Positions 50,740-59,232 of a stretch of DNA of 64,000 nt are shown here, one piece after another. The notes beneath the pieces are model-generated. The model had not been told where the DNA came from, made no database searches, and saw only the letters and a program-made list of their open reading frames with translations. The stretch is taken from contig CP064963.1 in NCBI GenBank assembly GCA_016699165.1, forward strand, positions 4,588,001 to 4,652,000, given 5' to 3'. Positions within the stretch are counted from its first letter, which is position 1, and the number at the start of each line of letters is the position of its first letter. The stretch comes from Candidatus Melainabacteria bacterium. Its GTDB lineage: Bacteria; Cyanobacteriota; Vampirovibrionia; Obscuribacterales; Obscuribacteraceae. The translations under genes were made by a program, and so were the position numbers.

Positions 50740-51696
50740 TTAGTTGCGCGAGCCGAGTCGCTCGGTTAGATGCTTCAAGTTGCCGCCGAGATCGTTTAGG
50801 CGAGTAACTGCTTCTTCTAATTCTTTGGCACCCTTTTGATTATCGTTACTTGCTTCTTCGACACTTTTCATCGCTTCTAGAACTTGCTGTACGCCTTGCA
50901 GCTGTTGTTGGCTTGAAGCCTCAATTTGTATTGCTGCTTGAGCAGAGCGGTGCATACTATCAGCCAAAACTACCATGGCGTGTCCTGCTTGTTTGGCAAA
51001 AACTTCACCATCAGCTACTACTTTGATACCGTGTTCGGTTTTCATAGTGGCGGATGCGGTGGCTTCAACAATTTCGTTTAGAATGCTACGTACATTTGAA
51101 GTGGATTTTTTTGATTGTTCAGCCAGACTTTTAATAGCCTGTGCCACCACAGCAAATCCTTTTCCTTGTTCGCCTGCTCTTGCCGCTTCAATGGCTGCGT
51201 TTACTGCAAGCAAATTAGATTGTTGGGCGATATCGTCTACAGTAGCAATGATTTCGCCGACCTGTTTGGTTTGATTGCGCAGAGTCAAAATAGTTTGAGT
51301 GAGCGAGTCCATATGCTCTTTAATCGCTTGCATACCTTGTAAAACATCATTTGCTGCTTTTTGACCATGTTCTGAAGTTTGCAAGACGTTTCGCGCATCG
51401 GTCGAGACATTTTGAGCTTTTTTGCTTGAGACCTCAACTGTCTGTCGGACCTCTTCCACAATTGTGGTGGTCTGAGTGACGGCTGCTGCAGTTTGAGTCG
51501 AGTTAACTGACAAATTAGTGGCGGCTTCAAGAATTAATTGCGCCAGGCGCGAAACTTCATGCACCATTTCGTCTATGCGCTCATATTGGTCCTTGGAATT
51601 GTCAGAAGATTTAAAATTCTGCGCCGGGGGCTTTGATGTTACCCTCGACTGAGTTTTAGCCGTTGTTTTCCTGCCGTTAGTCGCCGATTTCGCCAT
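50740..51696 (-). CDS. cytosolic methyl-accepting chemotaxis protein without sensor domain
   Basis: 318 residues. The first 35 residues are basic and Ala/Thr/Lys-rich, with no membrane helix and no ligand domain. The rest is the long coiled coil with a hairpin tip at 'IATVDDIAQQSNLLAVNAAI' followed by 'EAARAGEQGKGFAVVAQAIK'; tip residues differ slightly from the consensus (QSN for QTN, AIKS for EVRK). The methylation helices are Gln/Thr-rich. With no input domain it may take a signal through its basic tail or from a partner. It precedes CheR by 20 bases. Confidence 0.9.
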   Translation of the reverse strand: MAKSATNGRKTTAKTQSRVTSKPPAQNFKSSDNSKDQYERIDEMVHEVSRLAQLILEAATNLSVNSTQTAAAVTQTTTIVEEVRQTVEVSSKKAQNVSTDARNVLQTSEHGQKAANDVLQGMQAIKEHMDSLTQTILTLRNQTKQVGEIIATVDDIAQQSNLLAVNAAIEAARAGEQGKGFAVVAQAIKSLAEQSKKSTSNVRSILNEIVEATASATMKTEHGIKVVADGEVFAKQAGHAMVVLADSMHRSAQAAIQIEASSQQQLQGVQQVLEAMKSVEEASNDNQKGAKELEEAVTRLNDLGGNLKHLTERLGSRN

Positions 51697-51741
51697 GAAG
51701 CGTCTCCGAGATAGAGTCTGATTTTATTTTCTATACCCAGA

Positions 51742-52140
51742 TTAGTCATCCAGATAATCCTGAAGGTCTTTTATATGCACGTTTCTGTCTTTGAGCTCGA
51801 TTATGCGAAAAGCGCGTGGCGACAGGGATTGGGCGAATAATTGCTCTTCTTTGAAGCGCTGCACAGCATCTATCTTGTCAACCAGAATGCCAAGTTTAAT
51901 CTTGCCGTCAGTAGCGACCACAATCTTGTCTGTTTCTTCGATTTCTTTGGCGATGAGACCGGCGTGCTTGCGCATATCGTGCACGGCAATCACTTCTCCT
52001 CGCAAATTCATCAAGCCGCTTATAAATTCGGGCTGATGAGGCATAGAGCTCAGCGCTACGGCAGGTAAAACTTCGACCAGGTAAGAGGTCGGAACTGCAA
52101 AAACGGTGCTATCGATTGCAAGCATCAATAATTCATGCAT
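51742..52140 (-). CDS. CheW-like protein 2
   Basis: 132 residues from the ATG at 52140, which overlaps the preceding stop by 8 bases; the longer frame to 52179 is inside that gene. CheW signatures are 'LMLAIDSTVFAVPTSYLVEV', 'EFISGLMNLRGEVIAVHDM' and 'KLGILVDKIDAVQRF'. It lacks the N-terminal extension of the CheW at 48654 and lies just upstream of the MCP. Two further CheW-like proteins in the cluster suggest different couplings to one kinase. Confidence 0.87.
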   Translation of the reverse strand: MHELLMLAIDSTVFAVPTSYLVEVLPAVALSSMPHQPEFISGLMNLRGEVIAVHDMRKHAGLIAKEIEETDKIVVATDGKIKLGILVDKIDAVQRFKEEQLFAQSLSPRAFRIIELKDRNVHIKDLQDYLDD

Positions 52141-52573
52141 GATTGAGTTCGTCCATTTGAGTGGCAAGGACACTTTCAAGATCTAGTACGTAATAAATTT
52201 CGTTGTCATAAACAGTCAAACCATGAGGATTTAGGTTATAACCTTGAGGCAAAATGTTGTTTAAGGCGATTACTGCCTCAGGTTGCACGCGAATAGTGCC
52301 TTTGACGTCGTCTGCTATGATTGCAACAAGATTTTGGCTGTAATTAAGTACGATAATTTGACTGTCTAGATTGGTTGTTTGCGCCAAGCGCTTCCAGTGT
52401 CGGTCTAAATTCAGGACTGGTATCATTTCACCGTGTAGATTGAAGTCGCCCAAAATGCCCGGACACTCTATCTTGGATGGATGGATAGCAACCGCCTCAT
52501 AAATGCTCGACACTGCTTCTACTGGCAGAGCTATTCTAGTATCATTCAATTCGAAAGTAAGAAATTCAAGCAT
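52133..52573 (-). CDS. CheW-like protein 3
   Basis: 146 residues with 'FELNDTRIALPVEAVSSI', 'CPGILGDFNLHGEMIPVLNL' and 'VAIIADDVKGTIRV', all CheW features. It is the first gene of the chemosensory run, 25 bases after the DprE1-like oxidase gene, so the cluster may be transcribed from further upstream as well. Its C-terminus 'LDLESVLATQMDELNHA' overlaps the next CheW start, meaning the two are translationally coupled. Confidence 0.85.
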   Translation of the reverse strand: MLEFLTFELNDTRIALPVEAVSSIYEAVAIHPSKIECPGILGDFNLHGEMIPVLNLDRHWKRLAQTTNLDSQIIVLNYSQNLVAIIADDVKGTIRVQPEAVIALNNILPQGYNLNPHGLTVYDNEIYYVLDLESVLATQMDELNHA

Positions 52574-52598
52574 CGTATTTGCCTTTATTCCACATGCA

Positions 52599-53960
52599 CT
52601 AAAGTTTTAGGCGGTCTGAAAGCTCAGAGCGGCAAAGGCGCCAGGGGTCATAGTCGCGCAGAGCTTTTCTAAAAAGTTCGTACTCTCTATAAGTTTTGCT
52701 CACGCAATCAGCTTCAATTCTAGAATCTTTAATGATATTGGGCAGACAGCCAAGCTCGATGCAGACTTGATCTAAGTAAGCAAGAAATTCATAAGCCTTT
52801 TTGCATCGAGGAAAGTCCATGGCAAAGCATATGCCACTAGAGCGAAATTGCAGATACTTGCCCCTGCCACCAAAGTATTTAGACGAGGCAATAGTGATTG
52901 GTAGCTCGTTTTGATTGAGCCACCATTTAATTCTATCTATATATTCGGCGAAGTCAAAAACCGGTACCACCGCTTGATGTTCGAGAAATCCATTGGCACC
53001 AAAAGCGTTAAAATACAAGTCGCGCAATTTAAGACTGGGAAAAGAACACGAAGAAAGGGGAATGGCGCGAGGATTTGCACAACTCATTTTTTGCAAATAT
53101 GTATAAAGAGAATTCATTAAACTGGTCGGAACATATGAAAAGACAGATGGCCAGCCGTCGCCTCTTGAATCTGGATATAAACCAGGAATTGGTTTTTGAT
53201 TGAAAGAATCATTTTGAGATTGAATTGAAGATTTATTTTTGTTGAAAAAACCATATTGAATAAATCCATGTCCAAATTTTTTGCCATTGAGCAGAAAATT
53301 GTGCCAGCTCAAAAGCATGTCGCAGTCTCGTTTGTTTATTCGCTCAAGCGCCATCGGCAAGTCATAAATGTCAGGTAATTCTTCAGTGTGTAAATTTAGA
53401 TAATTCGATTTCAATTTGCTTAAGCGCAATTTGGCTGATACCATGTGTCCGGTCAAACCAAAGCCACCGCAGGTTAAATCGAACAATTTTTGATTGCTCG
53501 CCCGAGACACAGATTGTAAGCCATATTCTGGATGATAAAGTTCGAAACTTTCAACCAGATTTTGAAAGGTTCCGTCTTGTAACTGATTTTTGCCGTGTGC
53601 GTCAGTCGCGATACAGCCACCAATTGTGATATTGGGATATCCTGGTACGGTTTTTATGTAAAAGCCTTTGTCCATCAAGTAATGACCGAGATCTCCTACG
53701 CTCATACCGGCGTCAACTTCGACCATTTTTGTTTCTTTGTCAAAACTAATTACTGAATTTGCGCTGCTCAAAAGTGAAAGTGTGTCTGGTCTGAAGCTGG
53801 CTGGAGCAAAGGACATTCCCGCACCGCGCGAGATGAAATGTTTGTTTTTAAATTCTTTGTCTAAATTTAAATCGGCCGAAGTTTTTATGCTTTTAGTTGG
53901 GACTTTGCATTTGAAGCCACCATCAAAACTGGTGAGCAATTTGTCGCTTTCAGTGCTCAT
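52599..53960 (-). CDS. FAD-linked oxidase of the DprE1 type
   Basis: 453 residues from the ATG at 53960, which overlaps the GT2 stop by 11 bases; the longer frame lies in that gene. The PP-loop and FAD region read 'FISRGAGMSFAPASF' and 'VPGYPNITIGGCIATDAHG' plus 'KNQLQDGTFQNLVESFEL', close to the DprE1 pattern (G-T-x3-T-V-G-G-x-I-x-x-D-x-H-G-K-N). The C-terminus 'YREYELFRKALRDYDPWRL' also fits. DprE1 oxidises decaprenyl-phosphoryl ribose in arabinan synthesis. A lipid-linked sugar substrate suits the neighbouring glycosyltransferases. No DprE2-like SDR is adjacent here. Confidence 0.8.
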   Translation of the reverse strand: MSTESDKLLTSFDGGFKCKVPTKSIKTSADLNLDKEFKNKHFISRGAGMSFAPASFRPDTLSLLSSANSVISFDKETKMVEVDAGMSVGDLGHYLMDKGFYIKTVPGYPNITIGGCIATDAHGKNQLQDGTFQNLVESFELYHPEYGLQSVSRASNQKLFDLTCGGFGLTGHMVSAKLRLSKLKSNYLNLHTEELPDIYDLPMALERINKRDCDMLLSWHNFLLNGKKFGHGFIQYGFFNKNKSSIQSQNDSFNQKPIPGLYPDSRGDGWPSVFSYVPTSLMNSLYTYLQKMSCANPRAIPLSSCSFPSLKLRDLYFNAFGANGFLEHQAVVPVFDFAEYIDRIKWWLNQNELPITIASSKYFGGRGKYLQFRSSGICFAMDFPRCKKAYEFLAYLDQVCIELGCLPNIIKDSRIEADCVSKTYREYELFRKALRDYDPWRLCRSELSDRLKL

Positions 53961-54882
53961 CTTGCAGCACCGAATCTTTGTGACTAATGATAAAATTCGG
54001 ACGACCAAGCGAATTTTTGTAGGTTCGACCTAAATAAACTGACATGAATGAAAGACATACGCCTAAATACAAAGCAATAACACATATGAGTAGCGAATCG
54101 ACCCACAAGTTGGGATGCAAAATGCGATAAATGCACAAGGCAATCACTGCCACCACCCAGAATGGTAACAAAAAAATGGGCAGACGCAAGAATAATGTGG
54201 AAGAGGCAAGTATTCCTGCAATAGCAAAATAAATCATGCCTAAAAGACGAAAATGAGTCTGTCCGGCCACTCGTTTGTGTCTTTTGTAAGGAATACCTTT
54301 GCGTCTAAAACCAACTCTTCCAATTGATGCTCGAATGAATGGGAAAGATGTTTTGTCGAAGCTGATGGCATCGCGAACTTCGCGAGTCATAATGGAAAAC
54401 TCAGCCATGTCTAGAATGACGTCGTCATCAGCCACTGCCTTTAAAATGCGATAAAACAATTTGCGCCCGAGCACGAGTGATTTGGGCTCGGTTCTGTCGA
54501 CACGCTCACCATATACGATATCAAAGCCTTGCTCGTACCAGTGTACGAATTCTTCAATCATTTCAGGCGGGTCTTCGCAGTCTACGTCTATAAAAACAAA
54601 TAAATCGCCTTGAGCTTTACGCAATCCGCATTCAAGCGAGGCTTGATAGCCCACGTCGCGGCTGATTGTGATGAAATAAACAAATGAATGTTCAGCTTTG
54701 AGGGCGCGTAAAATATCTAGCGTACTATCGCTTGAAGCGTTATTGGTGAATAGTAACTCGATGTCGAATTTGTTCTGTAATTTTTCGCGCACTGGCAAAA
54801 AACGCTCGAAAAAGAGTGGCACGACCTTATCTTCGTTGCGCACAGGACATATGACAGTTAGTTTTTGCCTTTGCGGGCTCAT
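53950..54882 (-). CDS. GT2 glycosyltransferase with two C-terminal membrane helices (GtrB-like)
   Basis: 310 residues. GT-A features: 'TVICPVRNEDKVVPLFFERF', 'FTNNASSDSTLDIL', 'SRDVGYQASLECGLRKAQG' and the metal site 'VFIDVDCEDPPEMI'. After residue 220 come two membrane helices, as in GtrB/ArnC-type enzymes that glycosylate undecaprenyl phosphate. 'MAEFSIMTREVRDAI' is the usual acceptor-site motif. It lies between the frameshifted PMT-like gene and the DprE1-like oxidase, overlapping the latter by 11 bases. Confidence 0.88.
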   Translation of the reverse strand: MSPQRQKLTVICPVRNEDKVVPLFFERFLPVREKLQNKFDIELLFTNNASSDSTLDILRALKAEHSFVYFITISRDVGYQASLECGLRKAQGDLFVFIDVDCEDPPEMIEEFVHWYEQGFDIVYGERVDRTEPKSLVLGRKLFYRILKAVADDDVILDMAEFSIMTREVRDAISFDKTSFPFIRASIGRVGFRRKGIPYKRHKRVAGQTHFRLLGMIYFAIAGILASSTLFLRLPIFLLPFWVVAVIALCIYRILHPNLWVDSLLICVIALYLGVCLSFMSVYLGRTYKNSLGRPNFIISHKDSVLQDEH

Positions 54883-54936
54883 TAATATCAGACTCAGGAT
54901 GGGCTTTAAGCTCGACTTATTATTCCCGAATTCTTT

Positions 54937-55743
54937 TTATTTATTACTAGATAAATTAAAGCGCTCAACTAAATAGGTCCGGCCTTTGCCTTTGTACTCA
55001 ATTGATTCGCCTATTTTCTGATATTTTTCACCAAGCTTCGCCATAACCTGCTCTGTGCGAGATTTGGCTGGCATTTGTGAGCTTTCAAGAATGGCAGTAT
55101 CGCGAATTACAAGTAATGTCTTTTCTTTGCTTGATTCAAGATATGTCATAAGTCTGCTCACATTGTCCTTGTCGCTCCAGGTGCTGGCATACCCCTGGTG
55201 GGCGTTGGGGTGTTGCAAGTTAAGATCCGGAAAAGCAATTATTGTGGATTTGTTCCAGTTTGAATTTTCGGTGCGCAAATAATAACGCAAAGTATAAACA
55301 TCGAAATCTGGTATTACAAGATAAAGACAATCGCCAAAATGGTTGTCGCGTATGTGGTGTGCTAATTGTCTTAAGCCGCTTCGATTGAGTGAACCAAGAC
55401 TGTAAGCTTCATAACTGTTAAACAATCCTAGTATCACTAGTAGTGCCACAAGCATTTTTGGTTTTAAACTCTTTGAAAAAAGTGTGGCAAAAATAATCCA
55501 GGCAAACGGTGCAAAAGGCATCATGTAACGGCAATATCCAAGAATGAATGGAGTTACATAACCAACTAAAATTACAGGTGGAAGAATTATCGCAAGTAAA
55601 AAAGCAATTTCGCTTTTGGGTAATTCCAGTTTCTTTTTAAGCCAAAGCACTATGAAAACTAAAATAACCGGAATGGAAAAAAAGCTCCAAGTATCCATGG
55701 TGCCGGCGTCAGAGCCGCAATGTTTGAGGCTAACACTTGCCAC
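54937..55743 (-). CDS. C-terminal part of a frameshifted PMT/GT39-like membrane glycosyltransferase
   Basis: The useful frame runs from the T7 tract near 55677 to the stop at 54937; the ATG-led start at 55743 is not expected to be real, as the first 20 residues are out-of-frame sequence. It contains three to four membrane helices ('PVILVFIVLWL', 'IAFLLAIILPPVILVGYV', 'MLVALLVILGLFNSYEA') and a soluble tail of about 130 residues, the normal C-terminus of PMT_2-type proteins. Joined to 55659-56453 by a one-base shift it gives a complete protein of about 505 residues. Confidence 0.65.
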   Translation of the reverse strand: MASVSLKHCGSDAGTMDTWSFFSIPVILVFIVLWLKKKLELPKSEIAFLLAIILPPVILVGYVTPFILGYCRYMMPFAPFAWIIFATLFSKSLKPKMLVALLVILGLFNSYEAYSLGSLNRSGLRQLAHHIRDNHFGDCLYLVIPDFDVYTLRYYLRTENSNWNKSTIIAFPDLNLQHPNAHQGYASTWSDKDNVSRLMTYLESSKEKTLLVIRDTAILESSQMPAKSRTEQVMAKLGEKYQKIGESIEYKGKGRTYLVERFNLSSNK

Positions 55744-56453
55744 CAGTTAGCAAGCGGTGTGCGCTCGACCCAGTAAGTACCTACGCTCATATGTTCTTTC
55801 ATACTGTTTAGCCAGGGCAAAAACAATATTGCTGGTATAAAAAATATAGGTATCGTTTTTAAAAAATCGGATGTCTTTTTTTCGAGTACACAGTAAACGA
55901 AGGCGCCCATTACAAGTAAGCCCAAAAAGAAAAATCCAAGATAATGGGTGTATGCCACAAGACTGGCAGAAATTGCCAGTCCAACTAACGAAGATTTGTT
56001 TTTATCTTTGAGCCATTTTATATAGTAATAAGCCGTTATCACATTTAAACAACTGGACAAAGAATAAACGCGTGCCTCGCGCGAGTAAAACATAGCAAGT
56101 GGAGATAAGGCACAAAACAAAGCTGAGACGATTGCTATTTTGTTTGAGTCAGTAAGCTTTTTTGCTAAAAGATAAGTGAGAGAAATTAGAACTATGCTAA
56201 AAAATAAAGATGGCAAAGCCAAATAAATGGGCTGATCAGGTGTCACTTTCCGCCAGAGCATCATCAAATAGAAATAAAGAGGCGGACCAAATTCATAGTG
56301 CTCAATTCGATAAACCAGATCATGTATCGATTGGCTCGAACTTACGTATTCTGTGACGCTTTCGTCTAAATCAATTCCGCCATTTATCAGAAACAATCGC
56401 AAACAAAGACCCAAAGCCATTATTGCCATTAAAATGAGGAAGTGAGATCTCAC
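55659..56453 (-). CDS. N-terminal part of a frameshifted PMT/GT39-like membrane glycosyltransferase
   Basis: The first 259 codons carry a GT39/PMT_2 N-terminus: one helix, the catalytic acidic motif 'GGIDLDESVTEY', 'EFGPPLYFYLMMLW' and 'SPLAMFYSREARVYSL', typical of polyprenyl-phosphate-dependent GT-C enzymes. The frame ends at 55659, soon after a run of seven T (minus strand, 55683-55677). Shifting by -1 at gcT-TTT-TTT continues into the frame that ends at 54937, giving 'LGAFFSIPVILVF' across the join. It may be a sequencing error, a phase-variable tract or programmed frameshifting. Confidence 0.7.
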   Translation of the reverse strand: MRSHFLILMAIMALGLCLRLFLINGGIDLDESVTEYVSSSQSIHDLVYRIEHYEFGPPLYFYLMMLWRKVTPDQPIYLALPSLFFSIVLISLTYLLAKKLTDSNKIAIVSALFCALSPLAMFYSREARVYSLSSCLNVITAYYYIKWLKDKNKSSLVGLAISASLVAYTHYLGFFFLGLLVMGAFVYCVLEKKTSDFLKTIPIFFIPAILFLPWLNSMKEHMSVGTYWVERTPLANWWQVLASNIAALTPAPWILGAFFPFRLF

Positions 56454-56460
56454 GTTTTAC

Positions 56461-57876
56461 TCAGATTTTCTTGGCTGGTTTTTTGCTGCCTCTTTGTCTG
56501 TGCCTGTTCAGGACTTCGGCAAAGAATAGCGCCATCACAAGCACGCATGCAGTTAGTTTTAAAAAATACCAATGCTGACCGACAAAGAAAGTGGCAACCA
56601 ATCCCAAGAGTGCAGACACACTATAAATAATATAGGCTACATTTTTTTGCGATAATCCGGTGCGCAACAGCCTGTGGTGTATGTGTCCGGCATCAGGTGC
56701 AAAAATTGAACGACCTGCAGCCATGCGTCTTATTACAGCCCAGGATGTGTCGAGAAGCGGAAAGAACAAAATAAGTCCGACCAAAAGAAAAGTCGGCACT
56801 ATTACAGTTGCTGCAGCAACGCCCTTGATTACCCCGGTTATAGATATGGCCCCTAAAATGAAGCCAACGAGATACGCTCCTGAATCTCCTAAGAAAATAC
56901 GAGCAGGGTTAAAATTCCAACGCAAGAAACCAAAGAGTGCACCAGCTACAACTGCTGCCATTAAGGCTGCATAAGGGCGCACGATGCTTTGACTGAGCGC
57001 AACGCTCCAGATTGTAATGGCCGAAATAGCAGAAACGCCTGCGGCCAGTCCGTCCATACCATCAATTAAGTTAACTGCGTTTGCTACGCCCACAAGCCAT
57101 AAGACTGTAATCGGCAAGCTAAGAGGACCCAGTTCGATGGGGACGCCTCCTTGAATTGTAAAAAAGCCCAAGTCTAAATCCATATTTAAAGGAATAGGGA
57201 TAGAGCGAATGCGCACGCCAAGCGAGTAAGCCGCTGTGGCCGCCAGAATCTGGACGATGAATTTATCGCGTGCTCGAATGGATTCTAAATCGTCAAGCAG
57301 TCCTAGAACGAAAATGAGTGTGCCACCAATGGCGATGCCAAGAATACCTTCCACTCCGCGCGCATCGCGTGGTAAGCGTCCGGCGATAGCAACGAGAGTT
57401 CCAATGGTAAATAGAATGCTTATAAAAATGGCCACACCGCCAAGACGCGGTACTGCTGTTTTGTGAATGCGACGCTCTTCGCCTGGTTTGTCTACCAGAC
57501 CAAGTTTGAGTGCGCGCGATCTGATTTCTGGAGTGAGCCACCAGCTCATCGAAAGAGCGATGAGAAATCCAGCGTATTGCATCTGCTCAAGGTGGCCGCG
57601 TGGAATTATAAAGATGGCAATAACCAGTCCGGTCAAAAATAATAAAAGTTGGCATGCGCGAATCATTATATTGGTCGCGCGATTTTTGATTGGTGGAGGC
57701 TCTAAGTTGTCTGAAATTTCAGGCTCGTCTGGATCTTGTGGAAACGGTTGTGTTGGTTGAGCTGGTGGAGCAGACGAAACTTGCGAAGCAGGCTGAGCCG
57801 AAGCCTCATCCGATGAATTAGGAGGAGGAAGCTCTGGCTGTTTTTCGTTTTCGCCAAGCGTCATTTTATTGCTCAC
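56461..57876 (-). CDS. undecaprenyl-phosphate GlcNAc-1-phosphate transferase-like (WecA/TagO)
   Basis: 471 residues, from a GTG at 57876 whose GTGA overlaps the glyA stop; ATG at 57864 is also possible. About 65 N-terminal residues are a Pro/Gln/Ser-rich cytosolic extension not usual in the family. The rest has about eleven helices with 'DKPGEERRIHKTAVPRLGG', 'VNLIDGMDGLAAG', 'IFLGDSGAYLVGF' and 'PDAGHIHHRLL', the signatures of WecA/TagO within the MraY superfamily. It starts polysaccharide assembly by placing a sugar phosphate on undecaprenyl phosphate. The four downstream genes are consistent with that pathway. Confidence 0.9.
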   Translation of the reverse strand: MSNKMTLGENEKQPELPPPNSSDEASAQPASQVSSAPPAQPTQPFPQDPDEPEISDNLEPPPIKNRATNIMIRACQLLLFLTGLVIAIFIIPRGHLEQMQYAGFLIALSMSWWLTPEIRSRALKLGLVDKPGEERRIHKTAVPRLGGVAIFISILFTIGTLVAIAGRLPRDARGVEGILGIAIGGTLIFVLGLLDDLESIRARDKFIVQILAATAAYSLGVRIRSIPIPLNMDLDLGFFTIQGGVPIELGPLSLPITVLWLVGVANAVNLIDGMDGLAAGVSAISAITIWSVALSQSIVRPYAALMAAVVAGALFGFLRWNFNPARIFLGDSGAYLVGFILGAISITGVIKGVAAATVIVPTFLLVGLILFFPLLDTSWAVIRRMAAGRSIFAPDAGHIHHRLLRTGLSQKNVAYIIYSVSALLGLVATFFVGQHWYFLKLTACVLVMALFFAEVLNRHRQRGSKKPAKKI

Positions 57877-59138
57877 TTACTTGTAGCACCCGTCAAGTTC
57901 ACTGCGTAAAGCGGGAATTTGCGACAAAGTTCTGCCACCGCTTTTTTGCTTCGCTCGCGAACTTCTTCATTATCTGGAGCTTTTAGTGTTTCGCCAATTA
58001 AATTGCCTATGACTTCCATTTCACTTACACCCATGCCGCGCGAAGTGACAGCTGGAGTGCCGATGCGAATACCACTTGTAACCATTGGTTTTTCTGGATC
58101 GTTTGGCACGGCGTTTTTATTTGTGGTGATATTAACTTCTTCAAGCACTATACAAGCGCGTTTGCCGGTCATTTTGATTGGACGCAAATCAACTGTCATC
58201 AAATGATTATCTGTTCCGCCTGAGACTATTTCCAATCCCTGATTTAAGATGGTGCCAGCCAGCGCTTTTGCGTTAGCCACAATATTTTCTTGATAAGTTT
58301 TGAATTCAGGTTTAAGCGCTTCGCCAAAAGAGGCGGCTTTTGCTGCAATGACATGCATGAGCGGTCCGCCCTGAAGTCCAGGAAAAACTGCTTTGTCGAT
58401 GTCTTTAGCGTATTCTTCTAAGCACATGGTGACCCCGCCGCGAGGACCGCGCAAAGTCTTATGTGTGGTGGTAGTGACAAAATGAGCATGAGGAAATGGA
58501 TTTGGATGAAGCCCAGCTACAATCAAACCAGCTATGTGAGCCACATCTGCCATAAGCAGGGCACCGCATTGGTCTGCAATTTTTCTGAAACGCTCAAAAT
58601 CTATAATGCGCGAATAGTTGCTAGCACCGCACACAATTAGCTTGGGCTTGCATTCAAGCGCTTGCTTTTCTACTACGTCGTAATCAATTTTGCCGGTATT
58701 GGTATCGATTCCATAGTGGCTTACATCGAACCATTTGCCCGAGAAATTCACTGGAGAGCCATGAGTCAAGTGACCGCCCTGGTCTAGCGACATGCCCATC
58801 ACTTTGTCGCCTGGTTTTAATATGGCGAAGAAAACAGCCATATTGGCTTGAGCACCAGAATGCGGTTGAACGTTTGCATGAGGCGCGTTGAATAATTTTT
58901 TGATACGCTCGATTGCAAGTGTTTCCACTTCGTCCACAAATTCGCAACCACCATAATATCTCTTGGCAGGCAGCCCTTCCGCGTACTTGTTTGTTAAAAC
59001 AGATCCCTGCGCTTCAAGCACCGCCTCGCTCACGAAATTTTCGCTGGCAATAAGTTCGATGCAATTACGCTGACGCTCTAGTTCCTTATTAATGGAAGCG
59101 TAAAGCTCCGGATCAGTTTTACTTAGACTCGAACTCAC
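57873..59138 (-). CDS. glyA: serine hydroxymethyltransferase
   Basis: 421 residues, full length. Recognised by 'NCIELIASENFVSEAVL', 'NKYAEGLPAKRYYGGCEFVD', 'VQPHSGAQANMAVFFA', 'LLMADVAHIAGLI' and the Schiff-base Lys in 'VTTTTHKTLRGPRGG'. It interconverts serine and glycine with tetrahydrofolate, supplying one-carbon units. It lies upstream of the WecA-like gene with a four-base overlap, and 94 bases downstream of the recO stop is its own leader region (59139-59232), where its promoter could be. Confidence 0.96.
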   Translation of the reverse strand: MSSSLSKTDPELYASINKELERQRNCIELIASENFVSEAVLEAQGSVLTNKYAEGLPAKRYYGGCEFVDEVETLAIERIKKLFNAPHANVQPHSGAQANMAVFFAILKPGDKVMGMSLDQGGHLTHGSPVNFSGKWFDVSHYGIDTNTGKIDYDVVEKQALECKPKLIVCGASNYSRIIDFERFRKIADQCGALLMADVAHIAGLIVAGLHPNPFPHAHFVTTTTHKTLRGPRGGVTMCLEEYAKDIDKAVFPGLQGGPLMHVIAAKAASFGEALKPEFKTYQENIVANAKALAGTILNQGLEIVSGGTDNHLMTVDLRPIKMTGKRACIVLEEVNITTNKNAVPNDPEKPMVTSGIRIGTPAVTSRGMGVSEMEVIGNLIGETLKAPDNEEVRERSKKAVAELCRKFPLYAVNLTGATSK

Positions 59139-59232
59139 ACAGATATCCCCGCAAATAGCAATTTCTCTTTAATTGTAGCTTGCTTGACTACTATTTTTTG
59201 AAAGATTGCAGTTAAGCCTTGCGCTCAAATCT

